Positions 54,204-63,861 of a DNA stretch of 64,000 nt are shown here, piece by piece. The notes beneath the pieces were generated by a model. It saw nothing but the letters and a program-made list of their open reading frames with translations, was not told the origin of the DNA and did no database searches. The position numbers and the translations under genes were made by a program. The stretch is taken from contig JAWKWL010000003.1 in NCBI GenBank assembly GCA_041397525.1, positions 310,001 to 374,000 of the forward strand. The letters are read 5' to 3'. This stretch comes from BOKV01 sp041397525. Lineage in GTDB: Bacteria > Pseudomonadota > Alphaproteobacteria > Rhizobiales > Rhizobiaceae. Positions within the stretch are counted from its first letter, which is position 1. Each line of letters begins with the position of its first letter.

Positions 54204-54227
54204 ATTTAATCAAACGATTGATTAAAT
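54204..54227. promoter_or_regulatory. 9-bp inverted repeat, candidate TetR (CecR-like) operator
   Basis: ATTTAATCA (54204-54212), 6-bp spacer, TGATTAAAT (54219-54227), a perfect inverted repeat 12 bp before the TetR start. An additional AATCAATCAAATGATT stretch lies just upstream. Well placed for autorepression of the efflux operon, and close enough to affect pobA. Confidence 0.7.
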
Positions 54228-54239
54228 TTGGAGTGTCGA

Positions 54240-54983
54240 ATGACTTCTGCCGCCAGTGCGCGAGAAGCGCCGAAGAAAACACTGCCAGGAACGCAGTCGC
54301 AGTCCGACAAACCGAACGGGCCGGAAGCGACGCGGGCAGCCCTCATTGCTGCCGCACTTGACCTTTTTGGTGCAAGGGGCTTCGAAGCGACTTCAACGCG
54401 GGAAATTGCCGGTCGGGCAGGGGCCAACATCGCTTCCATCGCCTATCACTTCGGCGGCAAGGAGGGCTTGCGACAGGCTTGCGCCGAGGCGGTTCGTACC
54501 CAGCTGGGCGCGATCGCGGCCGCGGCCTTCGCCGACACCAAGGCAGAGATCGAGGCCGCACCGGACCCGGAAATGGCCGCCAGTCTGCTTGAGGCGATCA
54601 TGGGCCGGTTCATACGCACAGCTTTGGTCTCACCGCAGACGCAGCGTTTTGTGCCTTTTGTATTGCGGGAAATCAGCGGCCCGTCGCCGGTCCTGGAATT
54701 GTTGTATCGCGAGGTGATGGAACCGACCCACAAACGCCTTTGCATGTTGTGGGGAGCGGCTACTGGGCAACCGGGTGAGAGCGAAAATGTCCGGCTTTCG
54801 GTTTTTGCCTTGGTTGGTCAGGCGATCTATTTCCGCATCGGCTCCGAGATCGTGACCCGGCGGATGCAGTGGAAGAACTACACTGCTGTCGAGGCCGACC
54901 GCATAGCTCAGACAGTCTGCGCCAATCTGCGCGCCTCGATTGCAAACCAGAACGCGACGCTGACGCGAAAGGAAAAGCCATGA
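54240..54983 (+). CDS. TetR-family regulator, CecR/YbiH-like
   Basis: 247 residues from ATG 54240 (GGAG 6 nt upstream). The HTH region is FGARGFEATSTREIAGRAGANIASIAYHFGGKEGL; the C-terminal domain (PFVLREISGPSPVLELLYREVMEPTHKRL) is the DUF1956 type seen in E. coli CecR (YbiH). It heads an operon with HlyD-like, ABC ATPase and permease genes, the same order as cecR-ybhGFSR in E. coli. Its stop overlaps the next start (ATGA). Confidence 0.88.
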   Translation: MTSAASAREAPKKTLPGTQSQSDKPNGPEATRAALIAAALDLFGARGFEATSTREIAGRAGANIASIAYHFGGKEGLRQACAEAVRTQLGAIAAAAFADTKAEIEAAPDPEMAASLLEAIMGRFIRTALVSPQTQRFVPFVLREISGPSPVLELLYREVMEPTHKRLCMLWGAATGQPGESENVRLSVFALVGQAIYFRIGSEIVTRRMQWKNYTAVEADRIAQTVCANLRASIANQNATLTRKEKP

Positions 54984-55939
54984 TGGAATGGATCTGCATG
55001 TTACCGGTCTTGGCAGGGTTGCTTTCGGGCTGTGGACCAGCTGAGCCGCTGGCTGTTGGTTATGCCGAAGGTGAATATGTGCTCCTGGCACCGATTGAAA
55101 CTGCAAGACTTGTATCCGTTGGTGTTCGCAAGGGCGATACAATCAAGGCAGGCGGCGTGGTGGCAAACCTTGAACGCCGGGACGCGGAAATTGCCGTCGC
55201 AGAAGCTGAAGCGGCGATGCGCAGTGCTGCGGCCGCTCTCGATAACCTGAAGAGCGGCAAGCGTCCCGAGGAAATAGCAGTAATCGAGGCATTGCTGAAT
55301 TCGGCGAATGCCCAGGCCAAGGAGGCCGAGCGTGCCTATCAGCGCCAGAAGGGCCTGTCCAAGGGGGGCTTTGCCTCCCAGGCCAATATCGATGGGGCGC
55401 AGACCCAGGTTGAACAGACATCTGCCAAGGTGGCTGAACTTGAGGCAAATCTCGCTGTGGCAAAACTGCCCGCCCGCTCGGCCGAGATCGACGCAGCCGA
55501 AAGCACGCTGAAACGCGCCAGCGCCAGCCTCGAAAATGCCCAGTGGCGGTTGTCCCAGCGCGTTGTCACTGCCCCGGCCGATGGCGAGGTTGCCGACGTG
55601 ATCCTGCGCAAAGGAGAATTGGCAGGCCCGCAATCCCCGATAATCTCCTTTCTTCCCGAAGGGGCGATCAAGCTCAAGCTTTACGTTCCCGAACGCGCGC
55701 TTTCAGCCATGGTCACTGGCCGCAAGCTGAAGGTCAATTGCGACGGATGCCAGTCCGGAAGCTTCGCGACGATATCCTTCGTTTCAAGGGAGCCGGAATT
55801 CACCCCGCCGGTCATTTATTCGATCAATAATCGCCAGAAGCTCGTCTATCTCGTCGAGGCCAGGCCCGATGCGGACGCACCACTTCTGCGCCCTGGCCAG
55901 ATCGTCGATGTCGACCTCGATGCCGGTGCCGCGCAATGA
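54980..55939 (+). CDS. HlyD/YbhG-like membrane fusion protein, putative lipoprotein
   Basis: About 319 residues from ATG 54980. A lipobox-like LLSGC follows a short hydrophobic start. The barrel-sandwich hybrid motif GVRKGDTIKAGGVVANLERRDAEIAVAEA and a long coiled coil (about 70-190) are typical of periplasmic adaptors. It would link the ABC pump to an outer-membrane duct. Corresponds to YbhG in gene order. 4-bp overlaps at both ends. Confidence 0.87.
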   Translation: MMEWICMLPVLAGLLSGCGPAEPLAVGYAEGEYVLLAPIETARLVSVGVRKGDTIKAGGVVANLERRDAEIAVAEAEAAMRSAAAALDNLKSGKRPEEIAVIEALLNSANAQAKEAERAYQRQKGLSKGGFASQANIDGAQTQVEQTSAKVAELEANLAVAKLPARSAEIDAAESTLKRASASLENAQWRLSQRVVTAPADGEVADVILRKGELAGPQSPIISFLPEGAIKLKLYVPERALSAMVTGRKLKVNCDGCQSGSFATISFVSREPEFTPPVIYSINNRQKLVYLVEARPDADAPLLRPGQIVDVDLDAGAAQ

Positions 55940-56919
55940 ACACGGCTGTCAGCGAAAATGCCGAGCCTCTCCTTGCCATTGATGTCAGGGGAATGACCAA
56001 GCGTTTCGGCGACAAGACGGTGGTCGACAATGTCTCCTTGCAGGTTCGCCAGGGCGAGATTGTCGGTTTTCTCGGACCCAATGGCTCCGGCAAGACCACG
56101 ACCATCCGCATGATTTGCGGACTGCTCACCGCAGACGAAGGCTCTGGCACGGTCCTTGGTCATGATGTCATCGAGGACAGCCTGAAGATCAAGAACATGG
56201 TCGGCTACATGACCCAGAAGTTCTCGTTTTATGAAGACATGTCGATTGCCGAGAACCTGACTTTTGTGGCCAGGCTCTACCAGTTGCGCCCTGTAAAGCG
56301 CCATGTGGATGAAACGCTGGCAGCCCTTGGGCTGGCCAGTCGGCGCGACCAGCTTGCCGGTACATTGTCGGGCGGCTGGAAGCAGCGCCTGGCACTCGCA
56401 GCCTGCATCATGCATTCGCCCAAACTGCTGCTGCTGGATGAACCTACCGCTGGCGTTGACCCCAAGGCACGTCGCGAGTTCTGGGACGAAATCCATTCGC
56501 TTGCTGCCAATGGTCTCACGGTTCTGGTATCGACCCATTACATGGATGAGGCTGAACGCTGCCACCGCATCAGTTACATTTCCTATGGCAGGATGATCGC
56601 GGAAGGCACGGTCGATGAGGTGGTGCGCAATTCGGGCCTGGTTACCTTTGTGATTTCAGGTCCGCGTCTGGAGCGGCTGGCACCAGTCCTTGCAGCCCTT
56701 CCCGGAGTCGAGCAGGTCGCTCCGTTCGGAACCTCATTGCATGTGGTCGGCAGCGATCGGGTATTGCTCGCAAAATCGCTTGGGCCCATTGCAGAAAAGC
56801 ATGGTGTTACGGTGACGCGCGGGGAGACCAGCCTTGAGGATGTGTTCATCAAGTTCATGACCGATTCCACCGACAACATGGCCCAGCCATCTCCCTCCAA
56901 TGGAGGCGTTGCAGCATGA
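55936..56919 (+). CDS. ABC exporter ATPase (YbhF-like half)
   Basis: A 327-residue ATPase with Walker A GPNGSGKTTTIRMI, signature LSGGWKQRLALAACI and Walker B LLLDEPTAGVDPKARREFW. E. coli YbhF has two ATPase halves; this one has a single half. It energises the ABC-2 permease encoded next. Overlaps HlyD and permease genes by 4 bp each. Confidence 0.9.
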   Translation: MNTAVSENAEPLLAIDVRGMTKRFGDKTVVDNVSLQVRQGEIVGFLGPNGSGKTTTIRMICGLLTADEGSGTVLGHDVIEDSLKIKNMVGYMTQKFSFYEDMSIAENLTFVARLYQLRPVKRHVDETLAALGLASRRDQLAGTLSGGWKQRLALAACIMHSPKLLLLDEPTAGVDPKARREFWDEIHSLAANGLTVLVSTHYMDEAERCHRISYISYGRMIAEGTVDEVVRNSGLVTFVISGPRLERLAPVLAALPGVEQVAPFGTSLHVVGSDRVLLAKSLGPIAEKHGVTVTRGETSLEDVFIKFMTDSTDNMAQPSPSNGGVAA

Positions 56920-58055
56920 ACCTCTTCCGGTTTTCCTTTTTCAGGCTCGGTGCCGTCCTGGCCAAGGAATTTATCCAGATGCGCCGTGACCGGCTGACCT
57001 TCGCCATGATGCTGGGTGTGCCGCTGATGCAGCTGGTGCTGTTCGGTTTTGCGATCAACAACGATCCAAAAGGCCTGCCTGCTGCGCTCGTCACCACAAG
57101 CGCAGACCATTACACGCGGGCTATGGTGACCGCTCTGGAGCTCACCGGATACTACCGGTTCAACCATGTCGTCGCCAGTGCTGCGGAAGGCGAGGAACTT
57201 CTCGCCAGCGGCGCTGTGGCATTCCTGGTAACGATCCCTTCCGATTTCGGTGCACGCGTTGACCGCAACGACAAGCCGACCATTCTCGTCGAGGCGGATG
57301 CCACTGATCCTGCGTCCGCCAGCGGGGCGATCAGCACGCTGAGCACCGTTGCACAAGAGGCATTGCAGCGTGAAAAGGGAGTGGACGCATTGCATTCCAG
57401 GCCCCAGCCGGGCAGCCTCAATGTGATTGTCCATCGCCGCTACAATCCCGAAGGAATTTCGCAATACAACATTGTCCCGGGACTACTCGGCGTCATCCTG
57501 CAGATGACCATGGTAATGATGACCTCGATGGCGCTTACCCGCGAAACAGAACGCGGAACCATGGAAAACCTGCTCGCAATGCCGGCAAGCCCGACCGAAA
57601 TCATGATCGGCAAGATATTGCCCTATCTGGTGGTTGGCGCGGTGCAGGTGACCGTGGTTCTGGTTGCCGCAAAGACGCTGTTTTCGGTGCCGTTCTTTGG
57701 CGGCCTGCCGCTGCTGCTGTCAGGAATCCTGATCTTCGTACTTGCGCTGGTTCTGCTCGGTTATGCCATTTCGACGGCAGCCCGCACCCAGATGCAGGCC
57801 ATGCAATTGACCTTCTTCTTCTTCCTTCCCTCGCTCTTGTTGTCCGGCTTCATGTTCCCGTTCCGGGGCATGCCGGATTGGGCGCAGAGACTGGGCGAAC
57901 TGTTTCCGCTCACCCATTTTCTCAGGGTCATCCGGGCCGTCATGCTCAAGGGAGCAGAGTGGAATGCGGTTGCCTTTGAAATGTGGGCGCTGATTGCCTT
58001 TGTCGCTGCCTATGCCACACTGGCCTTGCTGCGATTCCGCACAACACTCGACTAA
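56916..58055 (+). CDS. ABC-2 type exporter permease
   Basis: A 379-residue protein of YbhS/YbhR type: an N-terminal membrane segment, a large periplasmic loop (about 50-170), then five C-terminal hydrophobic segments, with PGLLGVILQMTMVMMTSMALTRETERGTMENLLAMPASP and LPSLLLSGFMFPFRGMP as family signatures. E. coli has two such genes; here one, so a homodimer is likely. Exports drugs or similar small molecules in the family. Confidence 0.89.
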   Translation: MNLFRFSFFRLGAVLAKEFIQMRRDRLTFAMMLGVPLMQLVLFGFAINNDPKGLPAALVTTSADHYTRAMVTALELTGYYRFNHVVASAAEGEELLASGAVAFLVTIPSDFGARVDRNDKPTILVEADATDPASASGAISTLSTVAQEALQREKGVDALHSRPQPGSLNVIVHRRYNPEGISQYNIVPGLLGVILQMTMVMMTSMALTRETERGTMENLLAMPASPTEIMIGKILPYLVVGAVQVTVVLVAAKTLFSVPFFGGLPLLLSGILIFVLALVLLGYAISTAARTQMQAMQLTFFFFLPSLLLSGFMFPFRGMPDWAQRLGELFPLTHFLRVIRAVMLKGAEWNAVAFEMWALIAFVAAYATLALLRFRTTLD

Positions 58056-58085
58056 TATCCCTGCCTCCGGGGCGGGAAGGCCAAA

Positions 58086-58832
58086 GTGGAAACTGCCATC
58101 ATGGATGCTTTGTACGACACGATCGGGTTGAACTACGCTGACCTGCGAAGGCCCGATGCGCGGATTGCTCGCCAGATCAATGCCGCTTTGGGTGAAGCCC
58201 GCACAGTAGTCAATATTGGTGCGGGTGCTGGTTCCTATGAACCGGTGGACCGGCTGGTCACGGCGGTGGAGCCTTCTGCCAAGATGATTGCGCAACGCCC
58301 CCAGACGGCAGCACCCGTGATCCAGGCCAGTGCCGAATCTTTGCCTTTCCCCGACAACAGCTTTGATGCGGCCATGGCGGTGCTGACAATCCATCACTGG
58401 TCAGACAAGCAAAGGGGCGTTGCGGAAATGCGGCGGGTCACCCGCGGCAGGCTCGTTTTCCTGACCTATGATCCTGCTTTCACGACTTTCTGGCTCGCTG
58501 ATTATTTCCCGGCCCTTCTGACACTCGATGAAGGGCAGATGCCGACAATTGCCGATTACGAAAAATGGCTCGGGCCAACAACGGTCAGCGTCGTGCCCGT
58601 ACCGCATGATTGCACCGATGGTTTTCTGGCCGGGTACTGGCGGCGTCCAGCCGCCTATCTTGATGAACGCGTCCGCGCCGCCATGTCACCCTTCTGGAAG
58701 ATTGGCGATCTGTCAAAAGGCCTTGCTCGGCTTGAAGCCGACCTTCAAAGCGGTGCCTGGGCTGAGCGCCACGCGCATCTTCTGGAACGGGAGGAAAACG
58801 ATTGCGGCTATCGCCTGGTCGCAACCGCCTGA
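58086..58832 (+). CDS. class I SAM-dependent methyltransferase
   Basis: 248 residues from GTG 58086 (GGGAAGG upstream); ATG 58101 is an alternative. The SAM-binding motif I reads TVVNIGAGAGSYEP, and ASAESLPFPDNSFDAAMAVLTIHHW is motif II/III of the methyltransferase-11 type. Substrate unknown. It follows the ABC permease by 30 bp and may be part of that operon. Its end is 6 bp from the convergent universal stress gene. Confidence 0.87.
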   Translation: METAIMDALYDTIGLNYADLRRPDARIARQINAALGEARTVVNIGAGAGSYEPVDRLVTAVEPSAKMIAQRPQTAAPVIQASAESLPFPDNSFDAAMAVLTIHHWSDKQRGVAEMRRVTRGRLVFLTYDPAFTTFWLADYFPALLTLDEGQMPTIADYEKWLGPTTVSVVPVPHDCTDGFLAGYWRRPAAYLDERVRAAMSPFWKIGDLSKGLARLEADLQSGAWAERHAHLLEREENDCGYRLVATA

Positions 58833-58838
58833 CCGGCA

Positions 58839-59681
58839 TCAGCGCGACATCAGGACCGGAACCAGCATCGAGTTCAACATGGTCTTGGTGACACCCCCAA
58901 ACAGCAATTCGCTTACCCGCGAACGGCTATAGGCGCCCATTACCAGCATGTCAGCACTGGTTTCCGATATCCGGTTCTCAATCGCCTCGCCAACCGGAAT
59001 GCCACCGGACGGCTGGTTGACCACTTCTGCCTTGATGCCATGGCGCTCGAGTGCCACCGCAATTTCGGCACCTGCCATCGCTGCGGAATGTTCGTCATTT
59101 TCCTGGGGGTCGATCAGCAGGATTTCGACGCTGCTGGCTTTTTTCAGGAACGGCAAGGCATCGAACACGGCTCTGGCCGCTTCCTTCTTGCCGTTCCAGG
59201 CGATGATGATCCGATCCATTTTCAAAGGCGCTTTCCAGGTATAGGGGATCATCAACACCGGACGCCCGGTTTCGAAAATCAATGCTTCGAGGTTGATGTC
59301 GCCCGATTCCGGGTGATCGGGATCGGCCTGCTGCACCACCACCATGTCGGCAGCGAAAGCGCTGCTGATTGATGTTATTGCGCTGTCACCGGAAAAGCTC
59401 TCGACGCCGCGCCATTCACCCGAGATCAGTTCTCCTTCGCAAGCCTTCTCAAAGTCATCGCCAAGTTTCTCCATGCGCTGGCGATTGGCTTCGGCAATGC
59501 CGGTGTCATAGGGAATGCCCTCCATGCCAATGGCCGGAACATAGGCAGCCGGGGAGGGTTCGGAATGGGTTCCGATAATGTGCCCCTTGTCGATGCCTGC
59601 GACACCGGCAGCCGCAGACACCACGCGTTGCAGATCGTCCTCACCCCTGATTACGGCAACAACAGTCTTGGGATCCATCAC
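58839..59681 (-). CDS. universal stress protein family protein
   Basis: A 280-residue tandem-UspA-type protein. The C-terminal domain ends with the ATP-binding signature MGAYSRSRVSELLFGGVTKTML, and DRIIIAWNGKKEAARAV begins the second domain near residue 155. The first domain is degenerate. Function is general stress resistance in the cytosol. Single gene; the minus-strand neighbour xseA lies 87 bp upstream. Confidence 0.88.
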   Translation of the reverse strand: MMDPKTVVAVIRGEDDLQRVVSAAAGVAGIDKGHIIGTHSEPSPAAYVPAIGMEGIPYDTGIAEANRQRMEKLGDDFEKACEGELISGEWRGVESFSGDSAITSISSAFAADMVVVQQADPDHPESGDINLEALIFETGRPVLMIPYTWKAPLKMDRIIIAWNGKKEAARAVFDALPFLKKASSVEILLIDPQENDEHSAAMAGAEIAVALERHGIKAEVVNQPSGGIPVGEAIENRISETSADMLVMGAYSRSRVSELLFGGVTKTMLNSMLVPVLMSR

Positions 59682-59768
59682 AACCTCCGTGGTTCCGAAT
59701 TTCCCAAAAACATTGCTTCGTCGTGACGAAGCCCGCCTTGATCCGTATCAAGTCAGCAAAAAACCGGA

Positions 59769-61271
59769 TCAGAAAAGGTCGCCCTGGCTTCCCGGGCTGT
59801 CCTTGCGTCTGGCCGGTTTGGGCTTGCCGACCGTGCCATCCGGCGAGACGGCCACCGCTGAAATCGAGCCATCGCGCATCTGCACGGAGAACGCGTCCCC
59901 GCCATTGATCATCGCCGCATGCGTTACCGGCGCGCCACTGGCATCGCGTACCAGCGCAAAGCCGCGCTCAAGAACCCTTTCATGCGAGAGACTTGCCATC
60001 AGCCGCCAGCCCTGGTCAAACCGAGCCCGTGCCCGCTCGACATTGGCAATGAAAGCGCGCTCATGCCGCTTGTGCAAAACGTCAAGCCGCTCACGCTGGC
60101 GCTCGCCCCGCATTCGCCTTGTGCCCTGCATGCGCAACGCCAGCGTTGCCACCCGGTCGCGACTGCGCTCAATGCCTCCCTTTATCCCGCGCCAGGAAAG
60201 CCTGCTCTCGATCCGCACCAGCCGGTCGCGTTTCATGCGCGCCGCCATCTGCAAACCGCGCACCAGTGCTGCTGCTGCTGCATCAAGACGCTGGCGTGGT
60301 CCTTCGAGCATCCGCTCGGCGCTGCCCAGACCGCGCGATGCGGCGCGAAGTTCTGTTCGCGCCTGTTCGAGCTTGCGGCTTGAGGCTGATTTCAGCCGCG
60401 AACTGATCGTCGCAATGAGCGCCTCGAGATCGGCCTTGACCGGCACCGCCAGTTCTGCGGCACCAGTCGGCGTCGGTGCACGCAGGTCTGCAGCCAGATC
60501 TATCAGCGTCCAGTCTGTCTCGTGGCCGACAGCAGAGATCAGCGGAATATCCGAAGCTGCCGCGGCACGCGCAACGGCTTCATCATTGAAGCCCCACAGA
60601 TCCTCGATGGAACCGCCACCTCGCGCAACAATGATGATGTCCGGCCGCCTGACAGGGGAGGTGGCGTCCAGCATGTTGAATCCCGATATCGCAGCCGCGA
60701 CTTCGCTGCCGCTGGTCTCACCCTGCACCCGCACCGGCCACACGATTACGTGCAGCGGGTAGCGGTCGGCAATCCGGTGCAACACGTCACGAATGACGGA
60801 ACCTGTTGGTGAGGTCACGACGCCGATGACGGATGGCAGATAGGGCAACAATTGCTTGCGTTCGGGCGAAAACAGGCCTTCGGCGGCGAGCTTCTTCTTG
60901 CGTTGCTCCAGGAGCGCCATCAGCGCACCGGCACCGGCTGGTTCCAGGTTCTCGATCACGATCTGGTATTTGGACGAACCGGGATAGGTAGTCAGCTTTC
61001 CGGTCGCAATCACTTCCATGCCTTCTTCGGGAGAGTGCCTGAGCTTTGATGCGACACCGCGCCAGATTACCGCTTCCAGCCGGGAGCGGTCATCCTTCAG
61101 CGCGAAATAGCAATGACCCGAAGAATGCGCACCCCTAAAGCCGGAGATTTCACCGCGCACCCGCACCATCGAAAAGGTCTCCTCGACCGTGCGCTTCAGC
61201 AGGTTGGAAATCTCGCTTACCGAAAACTCGGCAACATTACTTTTCGGGGTATCAGCTGTCTCGCTGTCCAT
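59769..61271 (-). CDS. xseA: exodeoxyribonuclease VII large subunit
   Basis: A 500-residue protein. N-terminal OB-fold with VRVRGEISGFRGAHSSGHCYFALKDD, the catalytic region with DIIIVARGGGSIEDLWGFNDE and SAVGHETDWTLIDLAADLRAPTPT, then a long basic coiled coil (about 280-440). It cuts single-stranded DNA with XseB; xseB is not in the window. Length is slightly above the E. coli form. Downstream (to 59682) is the Usp gene start region. Confidence 0.94.
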   Translation of the reverse strand: MDSETADTPKSNVAEFSVSEISNLLKRTVEETFSMVRVRGEISGFRGAHSSGHCYFALKDDRSRLEAVIWRGVASKLRHSPEEGMEVIATGKLTTYPGSSKYQIVIENLEPAGAGALMALLEQRKKKLAAEGLFSPERKQLLPYLPSVIGVVTSPTGSVIRDVLHRIADRYPLHVIVWPVRVQGETSGSEVAAAISGFNMLDATSPVRRPDIIIVARGGGSIEDLWGFNDEAVARAAAASDIPLISAVGHETDWTLIDLAADLRAPTPTGAAELAVPVKADLEALIATISSRLKSASSRKLEQARTELRAASRGLGSAERMLEGPRQRLDAAAAALVRGLQMAARMKRDRLVRIESRLSWRGIKGGIERSRDRVATLALRMQGTRRMRGERQRERLDVLHKRHERAFIANVERARARFDQGWRLMASLSHERVLERGFALVRDASGAPVTHAAMINGGDAFSVQMRDGSISAVAVSPDGTVGKPKPARRKDSPGSQGDLF

Positions 61272-61346
61272 GCGCGCGATCCTCTTTCAGGTTCGCACCA
61301 GCTTAGCAGATTCGAATGCCTGTATGGCAAGCGTGGCCATATCCGC

Positions 61347-62888
61347 TCAACCCGCGAATTCGCTGCTTTCAGCGGGCCGCAATGCGCGGGCAATGACCAG
61401 CGTTACGAGAGCAAGTACCACACACGCAATTGCAATCCAGGAACCAGCCGCCCACAGGGCAGCGGTGCCTGCCCAAAGGATAGACGAGAACGCCTCGGCA
61501 AAGGTCGCCACGCGCGAGGATGTCTGCCTGCGCCGGAAATTGCTGCGCTTCGCCTGGCTGCGGAACCACAGCTGGATCATGGTGGCCGCGGTAGCCGCAC
61601 AAATCGTCGTCACCAACGCGATGAATGCCGGCCACGCGTCGACCAGTGCCATGACCGCAATCACCGGTCCAACGGTTATGGCCAACGCGCCGAAGACTGC
61701 CTCGATCTTCGCCCGCATCACCATCCCCGGCGTCACTGGGGCAGTCGCCACGAGCTGTGGCGCGTCTTCGCCAGAAATCGCGAGCCAGGCAAGTCCGCCC
61801 GACAATTGCCCCGCGGCCATCACCAGAACCGGTACGACTACCGTTGGAACAGCGCCATTGGTTCCATAGCCATGCCACAGCATGAAGGCCGGCGGAATGA
61901 GATAGAATACCTGCATCAGTGTCTGCGAAATCAGCCAGTGATCGCGTCGCAGCAATTTCCATTCCTTGTGCCGCAATGCCGAGCGAACGGAATGAGCGGA
62001 AAATTTGCGTGAAACCTGCCTTGTCGTGCCGGAACTGGCGGCAACACCTGCAGCGGCAACAACACGCTCGGCAAAACTTCCGGAAAACGCGAATATGGCT
62101 CCACCGAATACGAGTGAAGCAAATCCCAGCACTATCAGCAATGCCAGTGGTTCACCGGTCATTGCCCGCGCAGGAAGCCAGAATGCAGATCCGATGTCCG
62201 GCAAACTGCCCTTCAGGCGGTCCGAGGTCAGAAATGCAATTCGTGAAATGGTACCCATCGAGCTGATGGCTGCGAGCTGTATGCCAATAATGAAGCTTGC
62301 GCCAACAATCGCTGCGGCAATCTGCGCCACCAGGCGGGTTCGCTTTGCCCCGATGACTGAAAACAGCAGCATCGTCAGCGACAGTGAGATGACTGTGGCA
62401 ACAGCGCCGATTGCCAGCAGGACCGGGTAAGCGGCAAGCCATGCGAGCGAATCTGTCACCGCCAATACATTGATCAGCGGTGCGGCGAGCAGAAGTGACA
62501 GCAATGTCGTTGAAAACGCGATGGCGCCCATTCGGACCGTGAACAGTTTTCGCGCCGAAGCCGGCGAAGAAAGCACAAGGTCAAGGTCCGAACGTGAATA
62601 AAATACCCGCGTGACCGATTCCATTGCCTGTGAAGTCATCAGGGAGAATGGGAGGACCATCAGCGCTGAAACAAAGACCAGAAGGTCCATTTGGCTTCGT
62701 GGCTCCGCACCTCCTGGTCCCGTAAGGGTCCAGGCCAGGAAATGCAGGAAGACCGCTACCACCAGCACGAAAATGAAAACGCCAACCTCGCGGCTGCGCC
62801 TCCCCGCTGTCATCATCGCCATGACATCACGCCACGACAGACGCAGTTCATGGCGGGCAAGCCAAAGCATTCCTGATGGCGCCATCAT
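61347..62888 (-). CDS. ABC exporter permease
   Basis: A 513-residue protein with about 10-12 hydrophobic segments (for example VGVFIFVLVVAVFLHFLAWTL, LVVMAAGQLSGGLAWLAIS) and the family-like loop LVLSSPASARKLFTVRMGAIAF. It partners the ATPase encoded immediately upstream (4-bp overlap). Substrate unknown. In frame start MMAP at 62888. Ends 76 bp before the xseA start, in the same direction, so xseA may be read through from it. Confidence 0.83.
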   Translation of the reverse strand: MMAPSGMLWLARHELRLSWRDVMAMMTAGRRSREVGVFIFVLVVAVFLHFLAWTLTGPGGAEPRSQMDLLVFVSALMVLPFSLMTSQAMESVTRVFYSRSDLDLVLSSPASARKLFTVRMGAIAFSTTLLSLLLAAPLINVLAVTDSLAWLAAYPVLLAIGAVATVISLSLTMLLFSVIGAKRTRLVAQIAAAIVGASFIIGIQLAAISSMGTISRIAFLTSDRLKGSLPDIGSAFWLPARAMTGEPLALLIVLGFASLVFGGAIFAFSGSFAERVVAAAGVAASSGTTRQVSRKFSAHSVRSALRHKEWKLLRRDHWLISQTLMQVFYLIPPAFMLWHGYGTNGAVPTVVVPVLVMAAGQLSGGLAWLAISGEDAPQLVATAPVTPGMVMRAKIEAVFGALAITVGPVIAVMALVDAWPAFIALVTTICAATAATMIQLWFRSQAKRSNFRRRQTSSRVATFAEAFSSILWAGTAALWAAGSWIAIACVVLALVTLVIARALRPAESSEFAG

Positions 62889-63664
62889 GCGGCGTCAAGC
62901 TCCACTGCGGGGCCTGGTCCTGCCGTGTTGTCCGGAGCGGCAACAATGTCGAGAAACACTTCTTCGAGCGTTCCTTCACCCTTGCCGGCTAGTGTGCGAA
63001 GTTCTGCCAGCGTTCCTTCTGCGACCAGCCGTCCCTGCGAAATCACGCCGATGCGCTGCGCCATCCGTTCTGCGACTTCAAGGATATGCGTGGTCATGAT
63101 GACGGTTGCGCCATTTCCGACACGCTGCAGCAATACATCCTTCACAAGGCGTGCGGATGCGGCATCAAGGCCGGTCAGCGGTTCGTCAAGAATGATCAGT
63201 TCCGGATCATGCACAAGGGCACCAGCGAGCGCCACCTTCTGGCGCATGCCCTTGGAAAATCCCTCGCAACGCTCATGCGCATGGGGAGCGAGTTTCAGCC
63301 ACTCAAGAAGTTCCATGGAGCGTTTTTCAGCAATTGCCGCTTCAACTCCCCAAAGGCCTGCCACGAATTCCAGATATTCAAGCGGGGTGAGCCGGTCATA
63401 GATCATCGGCTCATCGGGAACCCATGCAATTGTCCTTTTCGCTTCGACCGGATCTGCCAGCACGTCGCGGCCAAACACCGAGATTGAGCCTGCATCGGGA
63501 CGCAGGAGACCGGCCACCATGCGCAGCGAGGTGGTTTTGCCCGCGCCATTGGGTCCGAGCAAAGCGTAGAATTCGCCCGCCCGCACCGTGAGGTTCAGCC
63601 GGTCAACGGCAGGACGGTCGAATTTCTTGCAAAGCCCGATGATTTCGAGCGCATTGGCTGGCAT
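62885..63664 (-). CDS. ABC exporter ATPase
   Basis: 259 residues from ATG 63664 (GGGGAG about 9 nt upstream). Walker A LGPNGAGKTTSLRMVAGLL, signature FSKGMRQKVALAGAL, Walker B LIILDEPLTGLDAASARL. It works with the adjacent permease; export type by the domain and lack of a binding protein. Upstream is a 197-bp gap before the next minus-strand gene. Confidence 0.9.
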   Translation of the reverse strand: MPANALEIIGLCKKFDRPAVDRLNLTVRAGEFYALLGPNGAGKTTSLRMVAGLLRPDAGSISVFGRDVLADPVEAKRTIAWVPDEPMIYDRLTPLEYLEFVAGLWGVEAAIAEKRSMELLEWLKLAPHAHERCEGFSKGMRQKVALAGALVHDPELIILDEPLTGLDAASARLVKDVLLQRVGNGATVIMTTHILEVAERMAQRIGVISQGRLVAEGTLAELRTLAGKGEGTLEEVFLDIVAAPDNTAGPGPAVELDAA

Positions 63665-63861
63665 CCGCAAATCTCCCCGCTTGGACCCCGACCGGGTCCT
63701 GAAATTGGTCCAATGCAGCCATTACCGGTTGGCACCGGCTGGCCACTGACACAGCACAGGATTTTGCCCCCGCCCAGCTGCTGTCTGAACTTGGCACAAA
63801 CGGGTTTAGAGGCCGTAAACCGGAAATCTTGCATTGCATCTATTGGGGAACGGTGATGATT

